From Bacillota bacterium (lineage in GTDB: Bacteria; Bacillota; Clostridia; Lachnospirales; Lachnospiraceae): a DNA stretch of 64,000 nt. The translations under genes and the position numbers were made by a program. The notes beneath the pieces were generated by a model. That model saw nothing but the letters and a program-made list of their open reading frames with translations, did no database searches and was not told where the DNA came from. Numbering within the stretch: position 1 is the first letter of the stretch; each line of letters opens with the position of its first letter. Below, piece after piece: positions 1-7,805 of the stretch. The stretch covers positions 62,001 through 126,000 of the forward strand of contig JAEZOB010000017.1 in NCBI GenBank assembly GCA_023414355.1, written 5' to 3'.

Positions 1-1
1 T

Positions 2-421
2 TATCGTTCAAGAGACAAGAGTGATTCATATACACCAGGTGTTTACCCACTTTCTGATCAATCTATTCCGATGAATGGATCAACTATAACAGCTGTTATT
101 TATAATAATATTACTTATGAATGTAATAGGTGGAAAGATTTACTTGCCGTTCTTGTAGGTATACTAATAGATAAGCAGGTAGAACATTTAAAGGAAATAG
201 TGAATAAGAATTTAATACATAAAGCAACCAGCAAGAAGAATTACCCGGATAAAGATCCTGTAATATCATTTAATCCAGAACATCTTATAGAAGCTGTACG
301 AGTAAAGAATAGCAATTTTTATTGTGAGGGGTGTATAAGTAATATTCGAGCTCGTGTTTATGCTAAGCAAATTCTAGATTGCTTTGATGATATAGGTGAC
401 GTTAGCATTGAGATTAAATAA
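2..421 (+). CDS. C-terminal part of an unrecognised protein, cut by window start
   Basis: The reading frame is open from base 2 to a TAA at 419-421, giving 139 visible residues with no start codon needed inside the window, so the ATG at 71 is probably internal. The fragment is hydrophilic. It has a pattern of an aromatic Tyr-Glu strand, a conserved-looking W-K-D-L-L helix and a C-terminal helix ending in D-V-S-I-E-I. This layout reminds me of a small domain found at the C-terminus of some restriction-type proteins, but the resemblance is weak. It lies just upstream of other broken genes at the right end of a genomic island. The next codon after the stop falls directly into a DUF429 fragment in the same frame, which suggests a recombination joint at about 421. 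Confidence 0.45.
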   Translation, partial: YRSRDKSDSYTPGVYPLSDQSIPMNGSTITAVIYNNITYECNRWKDLLAVLVGILIDKQVEHLKEIVNKNLIHKATSKKNYPDKDPVISFNPEHLIEAVRVKNSNFYCEGCISNIRARVYAKQILDCFDDIGDVSIEIK

Positions 422-973
422 AAAATAGTTGGGGCGGACCGTATAGCCAGAACTGCGTATACTGCGCTAAAAACTATCGATAAATTAAGTAAATCTATAA
501 AAAGTAAGATTGAGATGGCATGGAATCCGTATAATATATATACGGTTGCTGTCATCGAAGTATATCCGGCAGCAACCCTTCAATGTTATGGAATCCGAAA
601 TATTGGGTATACAGAAAAAGGACAGAGAGCCGAGAGAGAAGAGATTTTAAAAGGGCTTGGGCTTGTAATGGAAATCCAGTGCGATTCGCAAGTTATGATA
701 CAAAGTGCAGATGTCCTTGATAGTTCGGTATGCCTACTTGCAGCTAAGGATTTTCTGAATGGTGACGTTTATTTTCCAGATGATATTAAGAGATCTAAAA
801 AAGAGGGTTGTGAATATTCTTGTCGTTGGGAGCCACGATTCCGGAAAAATGGGAGCCATCGTTCCGGCGATACAGAGCCACTTTGTTTTGGCTTAACTAA
901 TACCTCTTACGAAGCATTGGATTTGTCAAGGCCTTGCCGCTATTGCGGTGCGAAGCAGCCTTTACAAATCTGA
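422..973 (+). pseudogene. DUF429 (RNase H-like nuclease family) gene remnant, 5' truncated
   Basis: Reading frame 2 is open from 422 to the TGA at 971-973, about 183 residues. It begins at once with a family-like segment: a G-A-D-R-I-A-R-T-A motif, then W-N-P-Y and the characteristic I-E-V-Y-P-A-A-T-L. Next comes a Y-x-E-K-G-Q-R-A-E-R-E-E helix and a D-V-L-D-S-x-V-C-L-L-A-A segment. These match DUF429 proteins, whose usual N-terminal G-I-D motif is missing here, and no start codon occurs before residue 32. The C-terminus departs from the family after residue ~125 (K-K-E-G), where IS-end-like repeats begin. I read it as a fragment cut at both ends, not a working gene. Confidence 0.6.
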
Positions 974-1062
974 TGCTGAGTAATTTGCTAACTTAAGCCA
1001 AGACAAAGGACTCATAGGGTGGCTCCCACCGACCGGACAGGTGGCGCAAAGTGCTCCGGAAT
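828..1062. repeat. possible IS21-type terminal repeat remnants
   Basis: Two near-identical copies of GGGAGCCACGATTCCGG lie at 828-844 and 851-867 (second copy GGGAGCCATCGTTCCGG), with a weaker third at 873-891. A copy in the opposite orientation (GTGGCTCCC) starts at about 1020, near another CCGGA-containing stretch at 1052-1058. Alternating GGAGCC/TTCCGG blocks of this kind are typical of the multiple transposase sites at the ends of IS21-family elements. No transposase gene lies between them, so this would be a collapsed element inserted in the DUF429 gene. The assignment rests on motif style only. Confidence 0.3.
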
Positions 1063-1148
1063 ACTCAGTTGGATCTGGGTTAAGAAATAAGTGTTGTATA
1101 AGAGCGGATGCTATTAGTGTGATAGATAAATAAAATATGGAGTTCAAT

Positions 1149-2522
1149 ATGAGTGAATTGATTCTTGAGTATGTAAAAATTAGACATCATAATAAAGAGA
1201 TTATAAATGTGCATTTTTGTAATACATGTAATTCTTCATCAGACAGAGAAAAAATATTTACAACGTTAATTTTGGGTGTTAATGGTTCGGGAAAAAGTTA
1301 TTTGTTAACGATTATAGCAAATGTCTTTATATTTATAGAAAAAGCGCAAAATTATAAAAGAAAACCCAAGTTTCGGTATGATCAATTTTCTATAGCGTAT
1401 CAAATTAATAGGCATATATATAAAGTTGAACGCTTTTCAGGCAATAAGATCGAATGCTATAAAGATAATGAAATTATTAACCTAGAGGATCTTGTACTTC
1501 CTCAAAAAATTCTGGCGGTTTCCTTTCTTGTAAATGATAAATTTTTGTTTTCAAATCCAGAATATGAAAAATCTATTAGTGTTTATACATATTTAGGAGT
1601 GCGAAAAACTACAAATGCAACGTATACTAGTTCAATTGTACAAAATGTTATGCGTAATTTCTTGGAAATAACATTATTAAAAGAATTTACTGAACTCATA
1701 AAGATTCTATCATTATTAAAATTTGACAAGATAATTCAGTTAAAATTTAAACGTATGGGCATGTCCAAATCTTCAAAAAGAGATATTGATAGTATACTCA
1801 ATAATTCAATTTGGGATGAAAATGTTTTAATTGATTATGGAAATATTTTAGATAGTAATTTGTTGTTTATGAGAGAAAAAAAAGAAAGTATATTAGCACT
1901 ACTTAACGATGGAAGATTAGTTTTATCAAATATATACTTTTATAAAATGGGGGAATTGATTCCTTTTGAAGATTGTAGTTCGGGAGAAAAACATTTGATT
2001 TTTTCTTTGACTGGTATTATGTGCCATATTATGTCAAGCTCTCTTGTACTAATAGATGAGCCCGAAATTAGTTTGCATCCTGAGTGGCAAACTAAATATA
2101 TAGACTTGATTAAGGAGCTTTTTGGTAAATATGCATCATGTCATTTTGTTATTGCGAGCCATTCACACTATCTTGTTTCGGACTTGGAGCCATCCACATC
2201 ATCTATTGTCCTTATGAAGAAAGAAATTGAAGAAACATCACCTAGTGCAGAGCTATTACCATACAGTACATATGCTTGGTCGGCTGAAAATGTAATTTAT
2301 AACGTTTTTGGAGTAAGGACAACAAGAAACTATTACTTTGAAGCTGATCTCAGAAAATTAATTAATTTAATGAATACAGACGATGGTACTGGCTCAAAAG
2401 TAGATGAAGTTCAATACTTGGTTGACAAGATTAAAAGATATGTCTTCGATACAGTAGATCCATTGAATATTATAGTAGAGCAAGCACAGGAGTTTTGTAA
2501 TGTTTACAGAAAAATTGATTAA
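1149..2522 (+). CDS. AAA/ABC-type ATPase, Septu PtuA-like
   Basis: A 457-residue ATPase of the SMC/ABC-like AAA group used in bacterial defence. Walker A is G-V-N-G-S-G-K-S (about residues 40-50). A signature-like F-E-D-C-S-S-G-E-K-H motif precedes Walker B (L-V-L-I-D-E-P-E-I-S-L-H-P), and a switch histidine lies in F-V-I-A-S-H-S-H. I chose the ATG at 1149 because GGAG at 1140-1143 is well placed for it; an in-frame ATG at 1137 has no such site. The gene overlaps the next one (HNH nuclease) by 23 bases, a strong sign of a functional pair. Families with this pairing include Septu (PtuA/PtuB) and ATPase/HNH parts of retron systems; no reverse transcriptase is seen here. Inference: the ATPase senses infection and controls the nuclease. 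Base composition is AT-rich compared with the genes after 5 kb. Confidence 0.8.
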   Translation: MSELILEYVKIRHHNKEIINVHFCNTCNSSSDREKIFTTLILGVNGSGKSYLLTIIANVFIFIEKAQNYKRKPKFRYDQFSIAYQINRHIYKVERFSGNKIECYKDNEIINLEDLVLPQKILAVSFLVNDKFLFSNPEYEKSISVYTYLGVRKTTNATYTSSIVQNVMRNFLEITLLKEFTELIKILSLLKFDKIIQLKFKRMGMSKSSKRDIDSILNNSIWDENVLIDYGNILDSNLLFMREKKESILALLNDGRLVLSNIYFYKMGELIPFEDCSSGEKHLIFSLTGIMCHIMSSSLVLIDEPEISLHPEWQTKYIDLIKELFGKYASCHFVIASHSHYLVSDLEPSTSSIVLMKKEIEETSPSAELLPYSTYAWSAENVIYNVFGVRTTRNYYFEADLRKLINLMNTDDGTGSKVDEVQYLVDKIKRYVFDTVDPLNIIVEQAQEFCNVYRKID

Positions 2523-3129
2523 TAAGATTAAATTTCCGAAGTCAATGAAATCAGAATTAATAAAAAACTCAGTCCCAGGAGGATGGGATTCAGGTAATTC
2601 GGAAGTTAAAAGATTTAAAGTGATTGCGAAGAAACAACTAGAACGGAATCAGAATTATAAGTGTGCATATTGCGAACTTCCTCTCATTTCCTCAGAAATT
2701 GATCATATCGCACCCAAAGGTGGAATTAAGCGGCCAAAGTATATTGAATACACTTTTTTGCCAGTTAATCTTGTTTTAGCATGTCATGATTGTAATTCGT
2801 CAAGTGGTAAAGGACAGAAAGATGTAATAAAACGGCTTGGACTATATTACACAGATTCAGATTTTTCAATAGTTCATCCTTATTTAGATGATCCTAAAGA
2901 GTTCTTTATCTTACCGCCATGCAAAGACGGTACTCCCGGTGCTATTCCTATTGTTAAGCCTACTGCTGATAAAGCGCATAAAGAAAAGGCAAAACGATCA
3001 ATTAAAATGTTTCATTTGGATACTGAACGAAAAATGCTAGAACTCGCTAAACAGAGAATGCTAGAGAAGCATCCAGATGAAGCAGCAGATTTAATTGATG
3101 CTGTTGTAAACTATAAGCCTAGAATATAA
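2500..3129 (+). CDS. HNH endonuclease, Septu PtuB-like
   Basis: A 209-residue HNH nuclease. The core spans about residues 50-105: C-A-Y-C-E, then I-D-H-I-A-P-K-G, then L-V-L-A-C-H-D-C-N-S-S-K, which carries the two Cys pairs of the zinc site, the catalytic His in D-H-I, and the final Asn. The start ATG lies inside the end of the ATPase gene, with GGAG about 7 bases upstream, so translation is coupled. Family knowledge: PtuB-type HNH proteins are the effector nucleases of Septu systems and cut DNA when released or activated by the ATPase. No other defence gene family was recognised between this gene and the HEPN-motif gene downstream. Confidence 0.82.
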   Translation: MFTEKLINKIKFPKSMKSELIKNSVPGGWDSGNSEVKRFKVIAKKQLERNQNYKCAYCELPLISSEIDHIAPKGGIKRPKYIEYTFLPVNLVLACHDCNSSSGKGQKDVIKRLGLYYTDSDFSIVHPYLDDPKEFFILPPCKDGTPGAIPIVKPTADKAHKEKAKRSIKMFHLDTERKMLELAKQRMLEKHPDEAADLIDAVVNYKPRI

Positions 3130-3248
3130 CAGAATAATAGGAAAAAGTATATCGGTTAGCTGTATAAATTTATAAACAGAGCATCTTGTTGCTCCGAAAA
3201 TCAAAAACATGCAATAAAATATGATATATACTAAAGAGGAGATTTTTT

Positions 3249-4604
3249 ATGAAGAATCAAATTTTGGAGTGGGGAAAGAATAATCTTTGTGATAATTCAA
3301 TAACACTATTGACGGAATCTATTATATGCTATAATGTTGGAGCATACAAATCCGCCTACTTAATGTCATACTTAGCATTTAAGCAGACGATAAGGGAACG
3401 AATACTTAATTTCGATAAGTGTCCTGATGGATTTCTTACGACTGATTGGGAAGAAGTAAAAAATAACTTATATGATGATGAACATTGGGAAAGTAAATTA
3501 AATGCATATGTAGAAGTAAATCCTAATAAATCAGGCTCAATTAATATTTTTAAATATCAAAAAAAAGATAATGTTAGAGAAAATATTCTTATAAAGTACA
3601 AATACTGGAAGAACATTAGAAACTGTTGTGCGCATGCAAAGGAAGTACATATTAATAGTGCTACTGTAGAGCAGTTCTGGAACTATATACAAGATGATTT
3701 GTGTGAATTTTACGTCAATGGAGGTAAGACATATTTGGTTAATGAACTATGTGAAATCTATAAGTATAGAACCATAGATGATTATCTGAAAAAACTCCCC
3801 AATATTCTTACAGATATTGCACTTATATATAAAAATAATATAAATGACTGTTTTGAAGAATTCTTCAAAATAGTTAAGGATAGATTCAGAATTATGGGTA
3901 AAGAAGACAAAGGTTTTTGGGATAAATTTATTTATAACGAAAATGAAAACATTAAATATTATTTGGTTAAGAATTTAATGAAAGATGCAGATATTTTCGT
4001 AAACTTTTATGGTCACTATCACGAGATATTAACAATAGCATATGAGATAGACAAGGTCTTTATTAAAGAAAAACTTGGTGAATGGTTAATATATGATAGG
4101 CCATGTGAAGACTACGAGATTAAAAGATATTGGGAATTATTTTGTGATATACTTAAAAGACCACCTGTTTTTATTGATATTGATAAAATAACTAGCCGTA
4201 ACGAACCAAGATATGTTGATAAAATCATATTTACTGAAGAGCAGATTATAATTTTAAAAAGTAATGATATATTTAATAAAATCTTGTATGGTTCTTATTC
4301 TTATATCTTTAAAGTGGATTTTGATGACATAAAAAAACATGCATTTGATGATGAAACCAATGCAATAATGTGGTTTCAATATGCTACTTGGAATAAAGAG
4401 CTAATTAGTATGTTTAGTTATGCTTGTAAAAGACTTTCAGAAAGAATAAATTACTTGACAAGTTCATATTATGGTTCGTGGGAACGTAGTAGATTAACAA
4501 AATATAAGGAGACTGCAAAAAAACATATTATTGATTTGTTATGGTACTACAGTGAAAGCAAGGAGCCTTTGCCAGATATATTGTTAGAAATGTTAACAGA
4601 TTAG
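3249..4604 (+). CDS. protein with HEPN-type RNxxxH motif, function unknown
   Basis: A 451-residue hydrophilic, mostly helical protein with a good ribosome site (AGAGGAG) before ATG 3249. I do not recognise the full-length family. Within residues 15-155 it has a helical bundle pattern and, at about residues 125-132, the sequence N-I-R-N-C-C-A-H. This fits the R-(polar)-x3-H motif of HEPN-domain ribonucleases and toxins. The remainder (residues 160-451) has no motif I can name. It sits 119 bases after the Septu-like pair, on the same strand and with the same AT-rich base use, next to the island edge. It could be a third component of that system, an independent abortive-infection type RNase, or a plain HEPN scaffold protein. 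Confidence 0.6.
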   Translation: MKNQILEWGKNNLCDNSITLLTESIICYNVGAYKSAYLMSYLAFKQTIRERILNFDKCPDGFLTTDWEEVKNNLYDDEHWESKLNAYVEVNPNKSGSINIFKYQKKDNVRENILIKYKYWKNIRNCCAHAKEVHINSATVEQFWNYIQDDLCEFYVNGGKTYLVNELCEIYKYRTIDDYLKKLPNILTDIALIYKNNINDCFEEFFKIVKDRFRIMGKEDKGFWDKFIYNENENIKYYLVKNLMKDADIFVNFYGHYHEILTIAYEIDKVFIKEKLGEWLIYDRPCEDYEIKRYWELFCDILKRPPVFIDIDKITSRNEPRYVDKIIFTEEQIIILKSNDIFNKILYGSYSYIFKVDFDDIKKHAFDDETNAIMWFQYATWNKELISMFSYACKRLSERINYLTSSYYGSWERSRLTKYKETAKKHIIDLLWYYSESKEPLPDILLEMLTD

Positions 4605-4799
4605 TATTTAGACATAGTTTGGTTTTATAAGTTTATTTATAAAATCAAAGATTGATGCGTTAGGAATGCAATTGGAATGCAACTACGATAAAAAACAATA
4701 GAATTATGAATAACTAATATAATTAAAAATCAAAAAAACTGGATAAAATAAGCCTAATTAAAAAGCATTATAAAGCAAAAAAACCACCTTATAAAACTA

Positions 4800-4848
4800 A
4801 GGATCTAGTCCGGGTTTCTGGGTAGGGGTTCAAGTCCCCTCGACTGCA
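4800..4848 (+). other. attR: 3' half of a tRNA-Leu gene at island edge
   Basis: The 49 bases match the layout of the 3' half of a class II tRNA-Leu. They comprise the anticodon-loop end AGGA, the 3' anticodon strand TCTAG, a long variable arm, a perfect T arm (AGGGG, loop TTCAAGT, CCCCT at 4824-4840), the 3' acceptor strand CGACTGC, and discriminator A at 4848. The 5' half (which would begin GCAGTCG) is absent upstream; the sequence before 4799 is AT-rich and unrelated. This is what remains at one edge when an integrase recombines within the anticodon region of a tRNA-Leu gene. The intact tRNA should lie at the far left edge of the island, outside the window. No integrase gene is visible here. 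Confidence 0.72.
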
Positions 4849-4859
4849 GTATAAGAATG

Positions 4860-4893
4860 AGGTTCATAACTTTAGTTATGGACCTTATCTTTT
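4860..4893 (+). terminator. rho-independent terminator behind the tRNA-Leu fragment
   Basis: AGGTTCATAAC at 4860-4870 pairs with GTTATGGACCT at 4875-4885 across a 4-base loop (one G-T pair), followed by a run of seven T. Twelve bases separate it from the tRNA end, so it is probably the original terminator of the tRNA transcript. The same palindrome occurs at about 7,415 and 37,721. Confidence 0.7.
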
Positions 4894-4982
4894 TTTGCTA
4901 AAGTGGGACAAGAACCCCTTGATTGCCCCTATTAATCGCCTGATTCTTCAAATAGTAGAGTAAATTCTACAGGTAGGGATTG

Positions 4983-4991
4983 TGTTATAAT
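4983..4991 (+). promoter_or_regulatory. extended -10 promoter for the XRE operon
   Basis: TGTTATAAT at 4983-4991 is a consensus extended -10 box (TGN plus TATAAT). A small palindrome GTAGA...TCTAC at 4955-4970 overlaps where a regulator could bind. It lies about 117 bases before the start of the XRE gene, and no better candidate was seen closer. The rest of 4,605-5,107 holds only the att fragment and terminator. Confidence 0.4.
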
Positions 4992-5107
4992 GACAAAAGA
5001 GTATATTTTATCTTATCAAATAAATGCATTCATTTGAAACACGTAGAATGACACTGTGATATCATTAAGAGAGCATTACATAGCAATAATTGGGAGAGTG
5101 AAGAACT

Positions 5108-5785
5108 ATGGAGCAAGAGAAGATTGGGCTATTCATCGCAGAGCTTAGAAAGCAAAAGCATATGACACAGGCAGAATTAGCGGAACGTCTGAAGGTGAGT
5201 GATAAAACAATTTCAAAATGGGAAAATGGAAAAAGCCTGCCGGACATTACCTATTTGAAGGACATATGTTTGATACTTGATATTAATATATATGAACTCC
5301 TTGCTGGGGAACATTTATCCCTAAATGATTATTCCTCAAAAGCGGATCATACTATTTTGGCTTTAATGGAAGAAAATAAGGAAAAATCGTTCAAAAGTTT
5401 ATTTGCATTAATCAGTGCGGCGCTTTTACTTTTGATAACCATGTTGATAGCATTTGCTCCGATACAAAAGTGTTTTTCTGAAATGGGAGCATTTATAAAA
5501 GCTTTTATTGATCCTCCAAATATATTTCTTCTTGTTATATTGGAATTTGTAGCTGTTATCTTTTCGGGAAAGAGGAGATTTACTGATGTACTGGTAGTCC
5601 TAAATAGTACACTAATTCCGGTTGGTGTTGTAAGTGCTTCGGTTGGAATTATTACGATCTTGCAATATAGTAATAAGCAGGTAAATATCCCGGTGAATGT
5701 CGGAATAAGTCTTTTACCGATTTTTTATAGTTCACTACTAAAAGTTATTGTGGTAGTTATTCTCAATAGAAAAAAATCTTTATAG
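5108..5785 (+). CDS. XRE-family regulator with C-terminal membrane domain
   Basis: 225 residues. Residues 6-65 form a typical HTH_3 domain (I-A-E-L-R-K-Q-K-H-M-T-Q-A-E-L-A-E-R-L, then V-S-D-K-T-I-S-K-W-E-N-G-K-S-L-P-D). This is followed by a linker and four hydrophobic segments at about 98-118, 133-153, 162-187 and 196-220. A DNA-binding head tethered to the membrane is common among clostridial XRE proteins, and such proteins are thought to link envelope state to transcription. Ribosome site GGGAGAG lies upstream of the ATG. The downstream gene starts 22 bases after the stop and encodes another small membrane protein, so the two are probably an operon. The target is unknown. Confidence 0.75.
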   Translation: MEQEKIGLFIAELRKQKHMTQAELAERLKVSDKTISKWENGKSLPDITYLKDICLILDINIYELLAGEHLSLNDYSSKADHTILALMEENKEKSFKSLFALISAALLLLITMLIAFAPIQKCFSEMGAFIKAFIDPPNIFLLVILEFVAVIFSGKRRFTDVLVVLNSTLIPVGVVSASVGIITILQYSNKQVNIPVNVGISLLPIFYSSLLKVIVVVILNRKKSL

Positions 5786-5807
5786 GTGACTAAGAAGGAG
5801 ATTGCTT

Positions 5808-6236
5808 ATGATATTTATTACGTTTGTTTTGATGGTTGCTACATATTTCACATATGCTTTTTTTGCTGGAAATATCGACACTTTTTTAAATTTGGATAGC
5901 ATTATTATTGTACTTTTGGGATTTGTTCTCTCTTCTTTATCTGTATCTCTTGGGAGAAAGAAATTATACTTTGAAGGAATCAAACAAATCTTTAGATTTT
6001 CCGCAATCGTAGATAAAAATAATGAGATTAGTAATATGTTCAAAGCAATTACGATTATGACAGTAATCATTGGTATTGTTTCGACAGCACAAGGTCTTAT
6101 TTCAAGTAGCCTTATTGAGAATAACGAATACAGCTTGCAACAGGTTTTCTCATTTGCAGCATTCACAACTGTATATGCATTGATCTTTGCAGGACTTCTT
6201 TTGGTTCCGATTATCTATTTGTATAAGGAAAACTAA
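5808..6236 (+). CDS. small integral membrane protein, MotA/ExbB-like
   Basis: 142 residues with three hydrophobic segments at about 1-18, 27-44 and the C-terminal third (two helices at ~74-92 and ~110-137). The start is set at the ATG at 5808 because AAGGAG ends 7 bases upstream; an in-frame TTG at 5802 is too close. The layout, with a conserved-looking N-L-D-S-I-I-I-V-L near the second helix, resembles the small MotA/TolQ/ExbB-like proteins that often follow XRE genes in clostridia, but the similarity is weak. It probably works with the upstream membrane-tethered regulator. Confidence 0.55.
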   Translation: MIFITFVLMVATYFTYAFFAGNIDTFLNLDSIIIVLLGFVLSSLSVSLGRKKLYFEGIKQIFRFSAIVDKNNEISNMFKAITIMTVIIGIVSTAQGLISSSLIENNEYSLQQVFSFAAFTTVYALIFAGLLLVPIIYLYKEN

Positions 6237-6268
6237 GTATTGTTTGTGGTTTGAGTAGCTAACATAGA

Positions 6269-6991
6269 TTAAAACAATCTTCTACCATCTGAAATATTGA
6301 TACCAAGCTCCTTTGCAATACCGGTCTCCTTGAATGGGTTTATTCTATCCACAGATCCATCGCGTTTGAAAAGTGTTCCTGTGTTTTTGAACCAAAATGT
6401 TATATTTGCTTTCACGCATTGTTCACGGATATCCAATACCCAGTCATAATCAGAAATACGTGCATCCCGCCCTGTCTCCCCACCAACAGTAACATGATCT
6501 ACCCCGTGAAGATAAGATGATAAATCTAGCTTTTCTAATATGGGTGAACAGGCTATAAAACGTCGCTTTATTGGGTAAGATAAAAATAATGGGAGGCGAT
6601 AGTCTGCCATATTTTGATTTTCGACAGTACACCCAATATTCACATTATCATATCCTGCACCCCAATTTGACGGAAGCGATACAAGGAAGCGGTCAATTCG
6701 CTTTGTCAAAATCAGAAATTCTATATCTGTTCTTTCTTTTATGATAGCCCATGCTTCTTTACGCCATTCATCTGCTTCAGGAAGGAAGAAGTCAGTTGCA
6801 AAGCAGGTTGCAAGAATCTTATCGCCCTTTATTCTATATTCTCCCTTTGCATTTTTTCTTATAGGCCAATCAAATTCACTTGTCTTTTGAATCATATTTT
6901 GACCGTAACGTTTCGCATGTGGCCCATAAAAATAACAATTTGTGCAGCCATCACTGATACTATAACAGCCTGTCCAAGGTTCCCAGTTCAT
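6269..6991 (-). CDS. DUF5131 (phage Gp37/Gp68-like) protein
   Basis: 240 residues beginning W-E-P-W-T-G-C-Y-S-I-S-D-G-C-T-N-C-Y-F, the cysteine-rich N-terminal signature of the DUF5131/Gp37-Gp68 family (C-x6-C-x2-C). Central features are F-A-T-D-F-F-L-P, an F-L-I-L-T-K-R segment, a G-C-T-V-E-N-Q strand and V-T-V-G-G-E-T-G. These fit a radical-SAM-like TIM-type fold with an iron-sulfur-style Cys triad, although the family's reaction is not known to me. The length is normal and the ribosome site (AAGGAGG on the minus strand, about 6995-7001) is strong. The gene converges on the membrane-protein gene. Such proteins occur on phages and mobile elements, which fits the accessory nature of this region. 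Confidence 0.75.
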   Translation of the reverse strand: MNWEPWTGCYSISDGCTNCYFYGPHAKRYGQNMIQKTSEFDWPIRKNAKGEYRIKGDKILATCFATDFFLPEADEWRKEAWAIIKERTDIEFLILTKRIDRFLVSLPSNWGAGYDNVNIGCTVENQNMADYRLPLFLSYPIKRRFIACSPILEKLDLSSYLHGVDHVTVGGETGRDARISDYDWVLDIREQCVKANITFWFKNTGTLFKRDGSVDRINPFKETGIAKELGINISDGRRLF

Positions 6992-7081
6992 TGGAATCCT
7001 CCTTATTTGAATGTTTGAGGTTTATTATAATGTAATACTGTACTTTGGTCAATTAATTATAAAAAGGTAACCAACTAATAA

Positions 7082-7327
7082 GACATTTTTAATGCTACGA
7101 TCAGCAATGCAGCAGGAGAGAAACTGGAGCTTGTGGATGATTATATTATGTTGATGTACCATAAGGAGGGTGCTCCCAAAGACAGTCTGAACAAGCTTTA
7201 CCTGGAAGAGACGGATTTATCAGTAGGCAATATTGATCTAACTAAGGCGCTATCAAAGCTGTCGAATAAAGTAGGATCGATTCTAATCGATCAATTATAT
7301 GATTACCGCGCTGCCTATGATGATTAA
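7082..7327 (+). pseudogene. C-terminal fragment of an unrecognised protein
   Basis: The frame is open from 7082 to the TAA ending at 7327, about 81 residues, starting directly after an in-frame stop and with no ribosome site. The fragment (E-K-L-E-L-V-D-D-Y-I-M-L-M-Y-H and later N-I-D-L-T-K-A-L-S-K-L) looks like well-evolved coding sequence with acidic and amphipathic helices, so it is likely the tail of a once larger gene. I cannot name the family. It is followed by further debris: a repeat, an intron remnant and an inverted repeat. Confidence 0.4.
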
Positions 7328-7389
7328 GGAATCCGATATTTTCTATCATTACAGTATGCAAAAGCCTCCTGCGATATCCTGGTCACTGA

Positions 7390-7444
7390 ATGACTTTAAT
7401 ACTGCGTTATGTAGTAAGGTTCATAACATAAGTTATGAACCTTA
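7390..7444 (+). repeat. copy 2 of a dispersed palindromic repeat
   Basis: A 55-base stretch starting AATGACTTTAATACTGC and ending in a perfect 12-bp hairpin (AAGGTTCATAAC 7416-7427, loop ATAA, GTTATGAACCTT 7432-7443). The same block, with a few changes, recurs at 37,694-37,748, and the hairpin alone follows the tRNA-Leu fragment at 4,860. No T-run follows this copy. Confidence 0.7.
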
Positions 7445-7451
7445 TTTGTTT

Positions 7452-7705
7452 GCGCGCCGTGGGCGCGCTCTAACGGGTGCAAGTCCCGTCTAAGAATGTG
7501 CATTTGGAAGCATTGGAAAACCCCACAAAACAGAGCAAAGAACTTAATAAAACTGGGAATGTATAAAGAAGATGCATACGCAATAGCGTACACTGGGGCA
7601 AGAATTGGCCATATATGTAGTGGTGCATTGAATTATGTCATTCCAAACAATAGACTAGCCTTATTTGGACTAGTCTCTATGTTAGATAGCATTGGTCGGT
7701 GAACT
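7452..7705 (+). mobile_element. collapsed group II intron with reverse transcriptase C-terminus
   Basis: From 7487 the frame reads R-L-R-M-C-I-W-K-H-W-K-T, then K-N-L-I-K-L-G-M-Y-K-E-D-A-Y, and ends N-N-R-L-A-L-F-G-L-V-S-M-L-D (stop at 7700-7702). This is the C-terminal end of group II intron-encoded reverse transcriptase/maturases of the LtrA type. Just upstream lie a GC-rich hairpin (GCGCGCC 7452-7458 with GGCGCGC 7462-7468) and a second one (ACGGG, loop TGCAAGT, CCCGT, 7473-7489) of the kind seen at the 5' end of bacterial group II introns. The polymerase domains and most intron RNA domains have been deleted, and no convincing domain V follows. The element is dead. Confidence 0.65.
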
Positions 7706-7805
7706 GGCTGATCTGCCAACTGAGAATCTTGGAGCATGGGCGATGGCAGGCAGAGAGAAAGGCTGCGTCAAGGATAATACAAGCTGCAAAACAAGAAAGC
7801 TATGT

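Noticed and set aside
1137..3129. A retron with ATPase/HNH effector
   Set aside because: No reverse transcriptase gene and no msr/msd-like structured region is present on either side within the window.
4780..4848. A complete tRNA gene
   Set aside because: Only the 3' half can be folded; the 5' acceptor strand, D arm and 5' anticodon strand are missing.
7299..7493. Open frame across the repeat and intron remnant
   Set aside because: It has no ribosome site, runs through the palindrome and the intron hairpins, and shows no protein-like composition.
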